Shown piece after piece: positions 10,285 to 21,278 of a stretch of DNA of 64,000 nt (position 1 is its first letter; each line of letters begins with the position of its first letter). Position numbers and translations under genes: made by a program. The stretch comes from Heterostelium album PN500 (Eukaryota; Evosea; Eumycetozoa; Acytosteliales; Acytosteliaceae). The notes below the pieces were generated by a model. The model was not told where the DNA came from and searched no databases. It saw only the letters and a list, made by a program, of their open reading frames with translations. The stretch is from positions 930,001 through 994,000 of the forward strand of contig NW_008805074.1 of the NCBI RefSeq assembly GCF_000004825.1, given 5' to 3'.

Positions 10285-11450
10285 TGTAATTTAATTTATT
10301 ATTTTATAGGTTAATTATATAAACAATATTTATAAAGTAATATTACTTTTTTAGAATTAAATAAAAGATTATTTTATAGTTTTTTTGTTTTAAAATATAT
10401 AATTTTACAGAAAATAGATATCTATTTATTTGAATTAAAGAAACTTATAATTGATATAGGTAAGGAAAAGTAACAAATTTTTTAGAATCTATAAATTAAT
10501 TAAAATAAAAGTAATATTGAGGTATAATAATAAAAAAATATCTATTTTATTTTATAAAGAAAAATTGTGAATTAATTTTTTTTTTTTTGTAAGTTGTAAT
10601 GTTGTTTATTAGAATAAAAAAAAAATGAAATGAAGTAGAATCTTATTTTTGGTTATCGACAGTGTCTTTTTTTTTTACCTTACATAAATTGTGTCAGTAC
10701 CCTAATACCGCCATTGTATTCGAAGACTACATTTTCATATAATTTGTTTTTTAAAAAATTTTGTGTGGTGTTATATTAATTCTGTGAACAATTAATTTAC
10801 TAAAAAGGATAAAAAAAAAAACTGTCATATTAATTTTGGTTATAAAATATCATACAGTGTAAATCTATAATTTTTGAATTTAGACTTTTTATAAAACAAT
10901 GAACTTCATTTTAATTATTTAAACTTATATCTAGACTGCCATACCACACATAAACAATTGAATTCTTTTTGTTGAACGATTTATTTTTAAATATTGATTC
11001 ACAAGACAGTTGGTTGATAATTAAAGATAAGATGGTAGAGCTAGTTTATAATAAATGTAATATTACGTACTTGATTATTATTTATATGATAATAATTGTT
11101 CCATTACTCTATGGATTCTTTTATAGTAGCCTTAAACTCTTCAGATTTCTTTTATCAGGGTACATAATTCTAGAAGAAATTCGAAGAGTTTAAGGCGAAT
11201 ATAAAAAGAATCAATTGAAATAGTAATGTTAATAAATTATCATCTATGAATCTTTTAAATAAATATTAAAGTATTTGTGTAAATTAAAAAATGTACTAAA
11301 CTTAAAAGTCATTTGTGAAAAAAAAATTAAAAAAATAAAAAAAATTAAAAAAAAAAAATTAAGATATTTTGAAATTTCTTTCCTTTATTTTTTGCAAAAC
11401 TGATCATTTAATCGGTTGATCATATTGTTTTACATTATTTTATATTAAAG
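10285..11450. other. Long spacer with a large imperfect palindrome
   Basis: Divergent spacer between the OSBP-like gene and HIBADH. It is AT-rich. A frame at 10969-11193 starts with TTG and encodes a hydrophobic peptide, but it lies over a long inverted repeat at 11086-11243 and I do not treat it as a gene. Confidence 0.4.
11086..11243. ncRNA. Candidate hairpin RNA or relic inverted repeat
   Basis: The stretch folds back on itself almost end to end. The best part pairs 11114-11142 with 11183-11212: one arm carries CCTTAAACTCTTC and the other GAAGAGTTTAAGG. Pairing continues inward (ATTTCTTTTA with TAGAAGAAAT) and outward (CATTACT at 11102 with AGTAATG at 11222; ATGATAAT at 11086 with ATTATCAT at 11236). 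Such a long bulged stem could be a small-RNA precursor, or the joined terminal repeats of a decayed DNA element. There is no transposase nearby. Strand is unknown. Confidence 0.35.
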
Positions 11451-12520
11451 ATGTTTGTTGGTAGATCTTCAAGTTTAAGAGTTATTTATAGTGGTGTTAG
11501 AGGATACTCCTCTGCCAACGAAAAAGTTGTTGGTTTCATTGGTTTGGGTAATATGGGTGCTCACCAAGCCACCAACTTGATCAAAAAGGGACACAAAGTT
11601 GTCGTCTACGACATTTCCCAAGACAATGTCAACAAACTCAGAGAAAAGGGTGCCGATGTAGCAGCTTCACCATCCGATATTGCCAAGAGAGCCGATGTCA
11701 TCGTTACTATGTTGCCTGCTTCTGCACATGTAAAGAGTGTCTATTGTGGTGACAATGGTATTTTCAAGTATGTACTTATTCAAATTGGAATCACCCAGCA
11801 ACACAACAATAACCTATCTATCCACTTTGATTTCATACTTTGTATATTAATTAATTTTGATATAATAAAAATAGATCAATTAAACCAGGTACATTATTAT
11901 TGGATTCATCAACAATTGATCCACAAACAGCACGTGATGTAGCTGATATTGCTGCCAAACACAATGCAACTATGTTGGATTGTCCAGTTTCCGGTGGTAC
12001 TGGTGGAGCTGAAGCAGGAACCTTGACTTTTATGGTCGGTGGAAAGGACGCTGACTTTGCACGTGCCAAACCATACTTGGAAGCCATGGGTAAGAATATC
12101 GTACATTGCGGTGACATCGGTACTGGTCAAGCTGCTAAAGTCTGCAATAATCTCGTTCTCGGTATCTCGATGGTCGGTGTCTCCGAGGCTATGAACTTGG
12201 GTGTCAAACTTGGAATCGATCCAAAGAAGCTGGCAGGTATCTTCAATACCAGCTCCGCTAGATGTTGGAGCAGTGAAGTATATAATCCATGTCCAGGCGT
12301 TCTCGAGAACTCACCAGCCTCACGTGGATACACCGGTGGTTTCGGATCGGCTTTGATGAACAAAGATCTTGGTTTGGCTGTCGACAGTGCCAAGTCAATC
12401 GGAGAACCACTCCCACTTGGTACTACCGCTCACCAATTCTACACCATGATGGTTCAAAAGGGTTTGGGTCAAAAGGATTTCTCTGCTGCCTATGAATTCC
12501 TCCAAAAGACTAAAAATTAA
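11451..12520 (+). CDS. hibA: 3-hydroxyisobutyrate dehydrogenase, mitochondrial
   Basis: Two exons, 11451-11767 and 11875-12520, giving 320 residues. It oxidises 3-hydroxyisobutyrate to methylmalonate semialdehyde with NAD in valine breakdown. The NAD fold is clear (VVGFIGLGNMGAHQA), the substrate-binding signature follows (DCPVSGGTGGAEAGTLTFMV), and the catalytic lysine sits in GTGQAAKVCNN. The leader MFVGRSSSLRVIYSGVRGYS is basic and hydroxylated, as expected for mitochondrial import. The intron splits a Lys codon (TTCAA|A) and gives FKSIKPGTLLLDSSTIDP. The length agrees with the human enzyme (336 with presequence). Confidence 0.96.
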
Positions 12521-12725
12521 TAAAATATATAAAAATATCTACTACTATTTATAAATGTGATAAACGACAATATATATATATATGTAATTATTTTAAAAAA
12601 AGGTTGGTAGTTTTAAAACAAAAAAAATAAACCAATTGGTTAAAATTTATTAATAACTCTGGATATAAAAAAAAAAGGGTCGAGTCTGAGATCTGAGGTG
12701 TGGAGTTGAACCGACTCGGTTCTTG

Positions 12726-13670
12726 TTAATATAATGAAGGTTGTAGTACGGGTATTGCAACTACTTGGGTGTAGTTAAGGGCACTCTTTTTTGAAATATT
12801 ACTGTTTGTTGTGCTGTTTGCGTTGCTATTTATCTTTGATGGTGACTTTATACTATTATTAATATTATTGTTTACAAAAGGGTTTGGATTGCTTGTAGGT
12901 GAATTTTCAATGTCAGAATCATCAATGATGTTGGCTGGTGGTGGTGGTTGTTGTTGTTGTGTTGGAATCATAACAAATCTGTTGAACAATTCCTTGGAGG
13001 TTTCGAAAATTTGTGAAATATATACATCTGGATGTCCGCTTTCGGTCGTTGTATCGTTACTATTAACATGATTATTATTATTATTATTATTATTATTATT
13101 TACATTGTTATTATTATTATTATTATTAATATTATTTAAAAAAGTCGATTGATTTAGTGGATTATTGTTCCCACTACTATTATTTCTAGAGTGATTATTA
13201 CTTGTGTAGCTGCTACTGCTGCCGTTGAATGTATTACTCTTTTTGGTATATCTTTTCTTTTTAATATTACTATTGATGAGGATGTTGTTGTTGCTGTTGT
13301 TGATGCCGCCGCTGCTATTCTTTTTCTTGTCGGTAAAGGTACCGGATAGAGTCTTACTGAATAGCGTTTGGTATACATTGATAAGATTGGAAGTGGCAGA
13401 GGTGAAAGACGAAGAATAATGGTGTCCCGATGCAGAGGTGTTATCCTCGTTGTTTCCATCGTCCAAATCGATGAAATCTCTGTAGTCCTCGTCAGACTCG
13501 TCACTGTAATCAAATATTTCCTCGGTGCAATGAGTGCTCGAACACTCATCTAGAGATAGACATCGGTCATCGACATCTCTTTCTCTTTCATAGTCTGACT
13601 CTAGCTCTCTATCGCTGTCGTCGATCACCACGAAATGTAACGATGTCTTTTTTTCATCGAAAATATCCAT
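12726..13670 (-). CDS. Low-complexity acidic/Asn-rich protein, unknown
   Basis: Intronless, 314 residues. The N-terminal third is strongly acidic (DDSDRELESDYERERDVDD, later YSDESDEDYRDFIDLDD). A short ordered-looking segment follows (SATSNLINVYQTLFSKTLSG). The rest is Asn/Ser/Gln-rich, with two long Asn runs and a QQQQPPPP tract, ending SALNYTQVVAIPVLQPSLY. No catalytic or membrane feature is visible. Such proteins are common in dictyostelids and many are nuclear, but no function can be read here. A 2.4-kb gene-free region lies upstream, which would fit a developmentally regulated promoter. Confidence 0.65.
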   Translation of the reverse strand: MDIFDEKKTSLHFVVIDDSDRELESDYERERDVDDRCLSLDECSSTHCTEEIFDYSDESDEDYRDFIDLDDGNNEDNTSASGHHYSSSFTSATSNLINVYQTLFSKTLSGTFTDKKKNSSGGINNSNNNILINSNIKKKRYTKKSNTFNGSSSSYTSNNHSRNNSSGNNNPLNQSTFLNNINNNNNNNNVNNNNNNNNNNHVNSNDTTTESGHPDVYISQIFETSKELFNRFVMIPTQQQQPPPPANIIDDSDIENSPTSNPNPFVNNNINNSIKSPSKINSNANSTTNSNISKKSALNYTQVVAIPVLQPSLY

Positions 13671-16077
13671 TTTTAATAATTTTTTTTATAAAAGAAAAGG
13701 AAAGAAAAGTAAAACAACAACAACTATTAATGATTGATTTGATGATAAAAATAAAGAAGATTACTATATATAAATAAAATATAAAATGAAATGGAGTGAA
13801 TAAATAATTACAATATATACAAAATAATAAATAAAAATATATACAAGAAATAGTTAAATGAATAACAAAGTAGGTGATTAGAAAGAAGGAAATGCCAATT
13901 CAATTCAATTGAAGGCCAAAAAAGGGAATGACCACTGGTCTTTGCCCGGAGTTCAAAACTCCAACCACCTGAAGGGTGTGATTGGAAAACAAATTTCCGT
14001 TAAACTAGAGTGATTGTTGTTTCTATTATAATTGTAATACTATAGCTATTTTTAAATGATTGGTACTAACTAACTAAAGAAAATAAAACTTATATAATTA
14101 TATAATAATATTGTTGGTATTGGTTTGATTGTCAAAATAGTTTGCTTTTTTTTTGCCAATCAATCGAAAAAAGGTTGCAAATTTGACGATTATCAATATA
14201 TTATTTTGTGGTTACGGATTGTTCTTTGAATTTTTGTTATTTTCGTTTTTGATTTTTTGAAAACTGTCTTTTTTCTTGAGAACACCAATAACTTGAATAA
14301 AAACTGGTTGGTTTGATTAATGTTTGCAACCTTTCAGTTTACTTTAAATATTATTGTACTTTGATATAATTTAATGCTACTACTGCTGTTTACTAATTAC
14401 TAAACTATTATATTATTATTTAATTATATGATTATTTTTATTATTTAATATATATATATATATATATGAATAAATAAATATCTTGAATATTTGATATTTG
14501 AAAATAAATATTATTGTTTTTTTTTTAGTTGTTGGTATTGTTAATTGTTAATTAAACAAGTGGTTCCTTCTTTTACTTTTCTCTCTCTCTCTTATTCCTA
14601 TTATTATTGTTTTTTTTTTTCTTATCTAATATAATCTAATAATGCACTTATTGCAAATAATATACCAATAAAAATAGACTGTTGTTGTTATTATTGTTAT
14701 TGTAATTGTTATTTCGGCGCACAATCGATATATTTCTAATTGGTGGTTGATGTTATGTGTTGTTTGTCTAATTTATTTGTTTGTTTGTTTGTTTGTTGTT
14801 TGAATGTAAAATAACTTATTATAATAAATATAATATATATATATAAATAATTTAAAAATTGTTAATGACTACCTCTCAAACTTGTACTACTATTATTATT
14901 TTTATTGTAAAAATTTAAAGATTGTGAGAAATTTATCATTATTATTAGTTATTATATATAAATAATGTTATTTAAATTTAAAAAAGTGTAATCTAGAGTG
15001 TTTAATCAAGTGTGGTGGTTGTTTGTGTGTGTTTTGTGTGTTTATGTATTTTTATTCTGATCAGAATTATAATATGGTGGTTTGAAAAAAAAAAAATATA
15101 TATTTTTTTATTACAAGTATTGCAAAACTTTTTTTTTTTTTCTATTCAAAAACAATCTAGAAAGAAAATTATTTAAAATAAATTTCAAAAAAAATTTTTT
15201 TTTTGACCTGGTTTTTTTTGGTTGTAATTAGATGAGATAAGATTTATAAGATATATGTATAGATATATGCAGTTGTTGTTGTGTTTTTCTTGAAACTTCT
15301 TTCAAGTATGTTATATTATTATTACGTGTTTTATCAAATAATTTAACACAACAATCAAATATAACAACCGTTTGACTTTCTTTTACTGCTTTTAACTGAT
15401 TTATATAAATATATAAATAAACAATTTGATAATAATTGATGATTATATATAAGGTTTGTCTATAAATATAATTTTATATCTGTTGTTAATCAAAAAAAAA
15501 AAAATAACAGTAGGGTGATACAGATTTTATTTTTAAATAAAAGTACTTGTTAACAAACACACTTTATTAAACAAAAAGATATATAAATGGAAATTTATTG
15601 GTTATTTGTTTGGTTGATTGATAAATTAATTGGATTGTGATGAATTGATGACTTTGGCAATAATTGATAAATATACTTTAAGAAATATTTATTGATTTAA
15701 TTATGATTCACTAACACAAATTCCCCCCAAAACAAAAAACCTGTTTCAATTGACACATCGGCAACAGCCTTTCAATACCACTCTCCTTCACACCTTTTGA
15801 TCTCGGTTCTAACACAAAAACATTCTATCAATTCACCAGTTTTTCCTTATTTTGTATTTTTTTGAAGAATGGTAATGGGTTTTGCTACCCAAAACAACCA
15901 AGTGTTGTATGGGTTTTTTTTGGGGATAAAAAAGGTGGCAAAAAAAATAAAACCGCCAACTATTTATATATTAATTTTTTAATTAATAAATAATTCTTGG
16001 CTTTGGAATTGTTGAATCCATATTCCATTAAAATATGTGTGAATATCAGATTTATTATTATATCTAATGATTAAACT
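13671..16077. other. 2.4-kb gene-free region
   Basis: Upstream region of the acidic protein gene. It is mostly AT with A/T tracts, (TTTG)n near 14778 and (AT)n near 14450. Two GC-richer islands stand out, 13885-14005 and 15718-15955. I found no reading frame with coding character and no RNA gene I can name. Confidence 0.5.
13885..14005. promoter_or_regulatory. GC-richer island with a G-box-like element
   Basis: About 215-335 bases upstream of the acidic protein start. It includes GAAGGGTGTGATTGG, which resembles the G-rich elements bound by dictyostelid GBF, and the small palindromes GACCACTGGTC and GGAGTTCAAAACTCC. Its composition differs clearly from the flanking AT sequence. Regulatory function is inferred from position and composition only. 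Confidence 0.3.
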
Positions 16078-17000
16078 TTAATTTTTAACTGCAAATGATG
16101 GAATAACACTTGAGGTAGTGATGAATCCAAAGGTAAAGGTACCACCTGCTGGAATTGTAGCATAGGAAGGTAGTGTAAGATCACCATTTGTTAGGGATTC
16201 GATGTTCCATTTGGAGGATGCATTGAAATTGGTTGCTGAGATGACCAACGAGGTGATATCGGTGGTTCCTCCATTCTTAATATCTACAGAGTATTGAGTA
16301 AAATTGTCGTTTCCATTCACCCAGTTATTAGTAGCGGTCACCTTGAATGTCGTATTGCTTGGAGCCGGAGTGGAAGTAGGAGTGGAAGTAGGAGTTGGAG
16401 TGGTTGTTCCATTGCAACTTTCACCAAAGTGAACTGCTGGACAACCCGCTGGCAATGAGTTAATAATCAACTATATTAATCATAGCAAATTAATAGGTTA
16501 ATAAAAATATTTAATAAACACCACACACATCGATTGATAATTTAAATGTTGTTACTACTACTTACAACAAAATAATAGGCAGCACCATTATAATTGAAAC
16601 TGTAGGCACCAGCATGCTCTTGAAGACAAACGAGTGGAACGACATCGGTACCGAGTTGCACTGATCCATTTGCGTATATATTGAATTCAGAGTATTGCTT
16701 TGCTTGGTCAACAAGATATGGCTGAACTCGGTTGTTGTGTGGATTGCAAACATAGTCTGAGCTCTTGACGAATGGAATGGCCGATTGTTGTCTGATAGCA
16801 TTGTAATATCGATTGTACATCAAACTACCTCTGTATCCGATTAAAGTACCATCGCTCGCCAATCCATTACCAGAGACAGTGATACACTGATAGCCAAGAG
16901 CAGCATTGAACACTGGCTTAAGTTGAGTCGAACATGGAATCACACCACCAAGTGTCATTCCAAACAAACAAAAGAAAACAAAGAAAATTATTTGTTTCAT
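16078..17000 (-). CDS. Secreted protein with C-terminal CBM49 carbohydrate-binding domain
   Basis: Two exons, 17000-16566 and 16470-16078, giving 275 residues. Residues 1-19 form a signal peptide (IIFFVFFCLFGMTLGG). Residues 20-160 form a Cys-containing domain I do not recognise (VIPCSTQLKPVFNAALGYQC). A Pro/Thr linker (TTPTPTSTPTSTPAP) leads to a C-terminal domain with the CBM49 pattern: TATNNWVNGNDNFTQYSV, then DITSLVISA, SKWNIESL and PAGGTFTFGF. CBM49 domains bind cellulose and occur in dictyostelid stalk, spore-coat and slime-sheath proteins and in cellulases. No glycosidase motif is visible, so this may be structural. The intron falls just before the linker. Confidence 0.85.
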
Positions 17001-17379
17001 AATTCTATTTTTAAAGAATTTATATTTTATATTTATATAAAAGAAAAAGGAAGGTATAATTATATATATTTAATTGTGAATGGAGAAATACACATGTATA
17101 AATACTCTTTTTTTTTTTTTTTTTTTAATATATCAATTGACATATATTTTAAAGATGGTGGGAAAGTGTATAATTAACCAAACTTGGCATGTTGATATTC
17201 AATCAGTTTAATTAATTGAACATTCTAAAAAACCACATTTAAAGAATATATAATGATAATTGTGGTTGTTATAATATTTTTAAGTATGTATGAATGGTGT
17301 GTGTGTGTGTGTATGTGTGAAAGATAGATAGTTGTGTCACCCCTGTTTATAACATATAGAATTGAATATGCTTGCAGTA
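17001..17379. other. Spacer
   Basis: Promoter side of the CBM49 gene. It has an 18-base T tract near 17110 and a (GT)n run near 17300. Nothing else is recognisable. Confidence 0.5.
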
Positions 17380-18305
17380 CTAAGTAGAGGGTTGAAGTAG
17401 TGAAGCTGGTAGTTTAACAATACTTGATACTTGTTCGAGTTGTTGCAACTGTTTGTTCTGTTTTGACATCAGTATTTCAATGATTCGTGCTTCAAGTGTT
17501 AAATGTTCTGATCTGTTATCATCACCACTGTCATTATCATTATTTATACATTCTTTATCATTGTTATTATTATTATTATTATTGTTGTTAAATATGCCTG
17601 ATGCTATTAATGATGACCTTGAATAAGGTGGCAAATGTTCGATTACTAGTAATTGGACATAAAGAGTTTAAAAGTTATAAAAATTGAAGGTTGTTGTGTT
17701 AATATATAAAAAAAATCAATGAATCAATTTAACTCATTCATTGAATATAACATAATAATAAGCAAATAAATAATTACCGTTTAGTTTAGATAAGGTTGAT
17801 GATGATGGTGATGATGTTTTTGTTGTCGTTGTTGCTGCTGATGATGATAATGAGTGAAGGTATCTACATGATGACATGAATTTACATCTACCAAACTTTA
17901 ATAAAAATTTACAAGGTTGTTTTGATTTGAACAATGCTAACTCTATACTTTGTACCTCTTCTTGTATCAACCTACGATTGTTCTCTAAATAGAGTGAAGT
18001 AGATTAAATACATATATTAGTTTCTTTATATCTTATATATAAGCAGACATAGATAATAGATACTCCTAAAATATTCAAAGTGATTCTTAACGTTTTGTTT
18101 ATGTTTAATACTATCATTATGTTTCTTTCTTGTATGAAAAGTATCATTAAACTTCTTATCACAATAATAACCTATTTAATTATATAGATAATTTAAATTT
18201 GAAAAAGAGAAGAAAGAAAGATAGAAAGAATGTTATTTATAACTGTTTTATTAAAAAATGATGATTTATTTAATTTTAATTACAATAATCTTTTAATTGA
18301 CCCAT
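17380..18305 (-). CDS. U11/U12 snRNP 20 kDa-like protein (ZMAT5 type): U1-C finger plus CCCH finger
   Basis: Four exons, 18305-18284, 18171-18064, 17984-17778 and 17645-17380, giving 200 residues; all phases agree. The first exon is 22 nt, and its junction completes the first finger: MGQLKDYCYYCDKKF. That finger is C8-x2-C11-x13-H25-x5-H31, the same spacing as in human ZMAT5 (U1-C itself has x14), and it starts at the initiator Met as in ZMAT5. Residues 68-86 form a CCCH finger (CKFLLKFGRCKFMSSCRYLH). A Ser/Thr tract follows, then VIEHLPPYSRSSL, reminiscent of the ELPPSL motif of ZMAT5. The C-terminus adds an Asn run and a Gln-rich helix. In animals and plants this protein belongs to the U11/U12 di-snRNP of the minor spliceosome. 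The ortholog call is inferred from architecture and spacing. Confidence 0.72.
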
Positions 18306-18359
18306 ATTTATATCTAACTAGTTAACTAATGATTGATCTATCTATCTATCTACAACACT

Positions 18360-19995
18360 TTAAATAATAAAAGGTAATACAAAATCATTTGGTTTCTCAT
18401 CTTGCCAATAGAGTGGAAGAATGAATTTGAGAAATGATTTTCTATGAATTTTATCACGCATGACGATTTCTCTGTTGTTGACTAATAATCTTAGGAATAT
18501 ATCTATATTCTCTACCAATAATTCATTATTTTTTAAACTACTATTACTACTATTGTTACTATTATCATATATTGATCCTTTTAAATTTGGTAATAATTCT
18601 ATTAACTAGTTATGTTTTTAAAAATAAATTAATATTATTTGTATAATAACTTTTTGATTAATAATAATAACGTTACATACTTTTTTATAATATTTAATAA
18701 TATTACTTGTTTCTCTAATTATATTCCATTCGAATTGACCGATAGATACTTTAATTCTAAATGATTGCTTCTTTTTGTTATTGCTGTTATCATTGATATA
18801 AAATAGTTCCGACGTAATACTCCAAGACATTACCAGTAGCTCATTATCTTGAAAAGGATGATTTACATTTATACTTGATCTCTTTCCTTCTGAACGTCTT
18901 AACTTCTCTGATCTCACATAGTCATCCTCTTGTTGCTTCTTTGTATGCTTCTCTTTCATTATTGAACGTTCCATTCTAATTCTCTGTAGTTCCGATATCT
19001 CATTGGAAATGGCACCATCATCCAAAAGAACAGATTTCCACTCATCCATCTCCTTTACTTCTGACCCAATTAGTGTAATAACATCTTTTCCATTGGTAGA
19101 TTCTAAACTTAGCTCCAAAGGTGTCTGTTGTTTACATATTAATTTACATTGATATAGAATCAATGAATATTTCAATTTATCTTTTGTCTAAAAAATTATT
19201 AAAAATAGAAATATTAATATAAAAATAAATGAATAGTTATAATAGATTAAAGATCATTTATAATAATTACATTAGTTTTATATAGTTTCAATTCACCCAT
19301 ATATACAACAGCCCAGAAAGTCTTATTTGATTTTCCACTTTTCTTTCCCAACCATCCTTCTTTTCCATTGGGTATCTTTTCCAGAATGAATTGTTCATCT
19401 ACTATTCTCTTGTTTTCCTTATCTACATGCTTCAAATGTTTAAAGTTGTAAGGAATACTAATTGCATCATCAGTATCATCTAACTTTTCATTTAATATAA
19501 AATCACTAAAATAAAAACAAAATGTTAGATAACTAATATCTAGAAAGTTATTTTTTATCGAATCTATACAAACTCTTTATCTTTTTTCTCTGTTCTTTTT
19601 CTTATTAGTGGTGAACCTAATGGACTGTCAGGGCAAAAGAAATCTCCATCGATGGGTGTCGGTAGAGTGGAACCTTCAGTGCGTGCTCTATGTCTGTTCT
19701 CTGGTGATTTTGTATAGGTGATGGCTGTTGGTGGTGAGAGAGGAGGTGTCAATGAGCTATTTCTAGATCTATTCAGTGACACGAATTTCGATGGAGTCGA
19801 ATATGCTCGGATTCTCTGTGTTGCCAAGAGTATACTTCTTGGTGATTCATTTATCGATGGTTTCGCAGGAAAAGACGATCTTGGTGATAAACTAAATTCC
19901 AATGGTGCTGTTGTTATTATTTCTTCATCACCATCTTTCAATTTAATTCCACCTAAATCTAGTGGTGGAATTATACTAATTTCATTTTTGGACAT
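18360..19995 (-). CDS. PH domain and PX-like domain protein
   Basis: Best model has four exons: 19995-19574, 19505-19271, 19187-18681 and 18605-18360, 469 residues. Residues 1-140 are Ser/Pro-rich with basic motifs. A pleckstrin homology domain starts at GKEGWLGKKSGKSNKTFW and ends at the family's C-terminal tryptophan helix (MDEWKSVL). A charged coiled segment follows (RMERSIMKEKHTKKQQEDD). The end resembles a PX domain (SFRIKVSIGQFEWNIIRE, ELLPNLKG, VNNREIVMRDKIHRKSFLKF). Both domains bind phosphoinositides, so a membrane-linked adaptor or sorting role is likely. The first donor (GTTTGT) is non-consensus; the better GTATAG site 4 bases downstream breaks the frame. The stop lies only 55 bases from the next gene's ATG. 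Confidence 0.75.
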
Positions 19996-20434
19996 CAGCG
20001 TGTAGTTTTTTTTTTAAATTAAATTAAAAAATAAAAAAATCTTATAAATAATCTTATAAACAATATTTTATTATTTGTATAAATATATTTAATTATTTAA
20101 AGAGATAATATTATAATAAGTATTTAGTTTAGTATAGTTTTTTTATATAAATATTGATTATAATTCACTTGATCGAAACTATAGTTTTTTACTAGTAAAA
20201 AAAAGTGTAAATCAGACTAATAATCAAAATTAATATTTTTTTTGTCTTGTAGTATAGATTCAAATAATAGACCATCCCTTTAACTCATTGGTTATATAAC
20301 GGAATATAATTAATATTAAAATTTTAAATCTCTAACCGACAAAAAAAACATTTTTTTTACAAAAACAATTTTTACATCGATGAAAATTTAAAACAATAGG
20401 TTTTTAAAAAAAATTAGTTAATTATTTATATTTT
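19996..20434. other. Spacer upstream of the PH-PX gene
   Basis: AT-rich with A/T tracts, lying between the PH-PX 5' end and the 3' end of the GST-like gene. No further feature is seen. Confidence 0.5.
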
Positions 20435-21065
20435 TTAATCAAATTTAATTCTATAAGTTCCGGCATGAGTGAGATGTTCAATTTCTTCTTTCAGTGGGGC
20501 GAGAATAGTTGGAAGATTTTTGGCAACGGCAGGTCTTTTATTCATTCTGTCTAGCCATGCCATTTCATTCTTGTATTTCTGATAGTTTGGAAGAAATCCT
20601 TCACGAATTCGTGAGTAGACTGCCATATCGACGATTGAGTATTGATTGGCTGAAATCCATTCTTTTCCTTCCAATTGTTTCTCGAGAACAGTGTAGAGAG
20701 GATCGGTCTCTTTGAGGTATCTCTCTTCAGCAAAAGGATCAGCTTCCGTGCAAAACATGAGAAATATGTATATTAACCATTCATTGGTCCCAATCCAGAG
20801 ATTTGCAAAGCCAACCACTGGAGTACATCAGCATAGGAGTGTGGATCTGTGTTGAAGTCTGGCAGGAACTTTCCTTTTCCAAGTTTCTGTGCCAAATAGA
20901 TGAGGATTGCACCGGATTCAAAGATCTTCAATTGTGGATTGACAGAGTAGTCAATTATGGCTGGTACTTTTCCGTTTGGGAACATCTTTATAAATTCTTT
21001 TCTCTTTTCACTGTGCTCATTGAAGATATCTTCATAGACATAATCGATTTCCTCTTGGTTTTTCA
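20435..21065 (-). pseudogene. Glutathione S-transferase-like gene, probably damaged
   Basis: The frame shows the thioredoxin-like end of a GST (FPNGKVPAIIDYSV, then FESGAILIYLAQKLGKGKFLP) and the helical domain (LYTVLEKQLEGKEWISANQY, SIVDMAVY), close to the Ure2/YghU-type GSTs. Two problems suggest decay. The first beta-alpha unit, normally starting with Met and the catalytic residue, is missing; the frame begins with VKNQEEIDYVYEDI right after a possible acceptor, and no in-phase first exon was found upstream. In the middle, after GLGPMNG, a TAA interrupts the frame and the remainder lies in another frame. A 35- or 53-nt intron starting GTTAAT could bypass this in phase, so a working gene is not excluded. 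Confidence 0.6.
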
Positions 21066-21278
21066 CTTTTTAAAAATTATTGATTCAAAGACCACAAAAG
21101 AAGTAAGATAAAAATAAATGATTTGTATATTAACCTAATAGTCATCATGATACTAATTAATATTTTATTATAATATAATATTATAGTGGTACAATTTACT
21201 ATTTTTAAAAATAGATAAATATTTTGGTTTTACAAGATGTTTTGAAAATCCAAATTTCTCTATAGAACTTTGAATAAT

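Noticed and set aside
10969-11193. 74-codon hydrophobic frame
   Set aside because: It starts with TTG, its composition follows the AT bias, and its second half is one arm of a long inverted repeat.
12726-13670. Leu/Ile-rich plus-strand frames opposite the Asn-rich protein
   Set aside because: They come from reading AAT and AAC repeats on the opposite strand.
13873-13969. Possible tRNA: GGTGATT and AACCACC ends with a GGAGTTCAAAACTCC arm
   Set aside because: The ends pair 6 of 7 and the arm resembles a T arm, but no proper D arm or anticodon arm fits and the spacing is too long.
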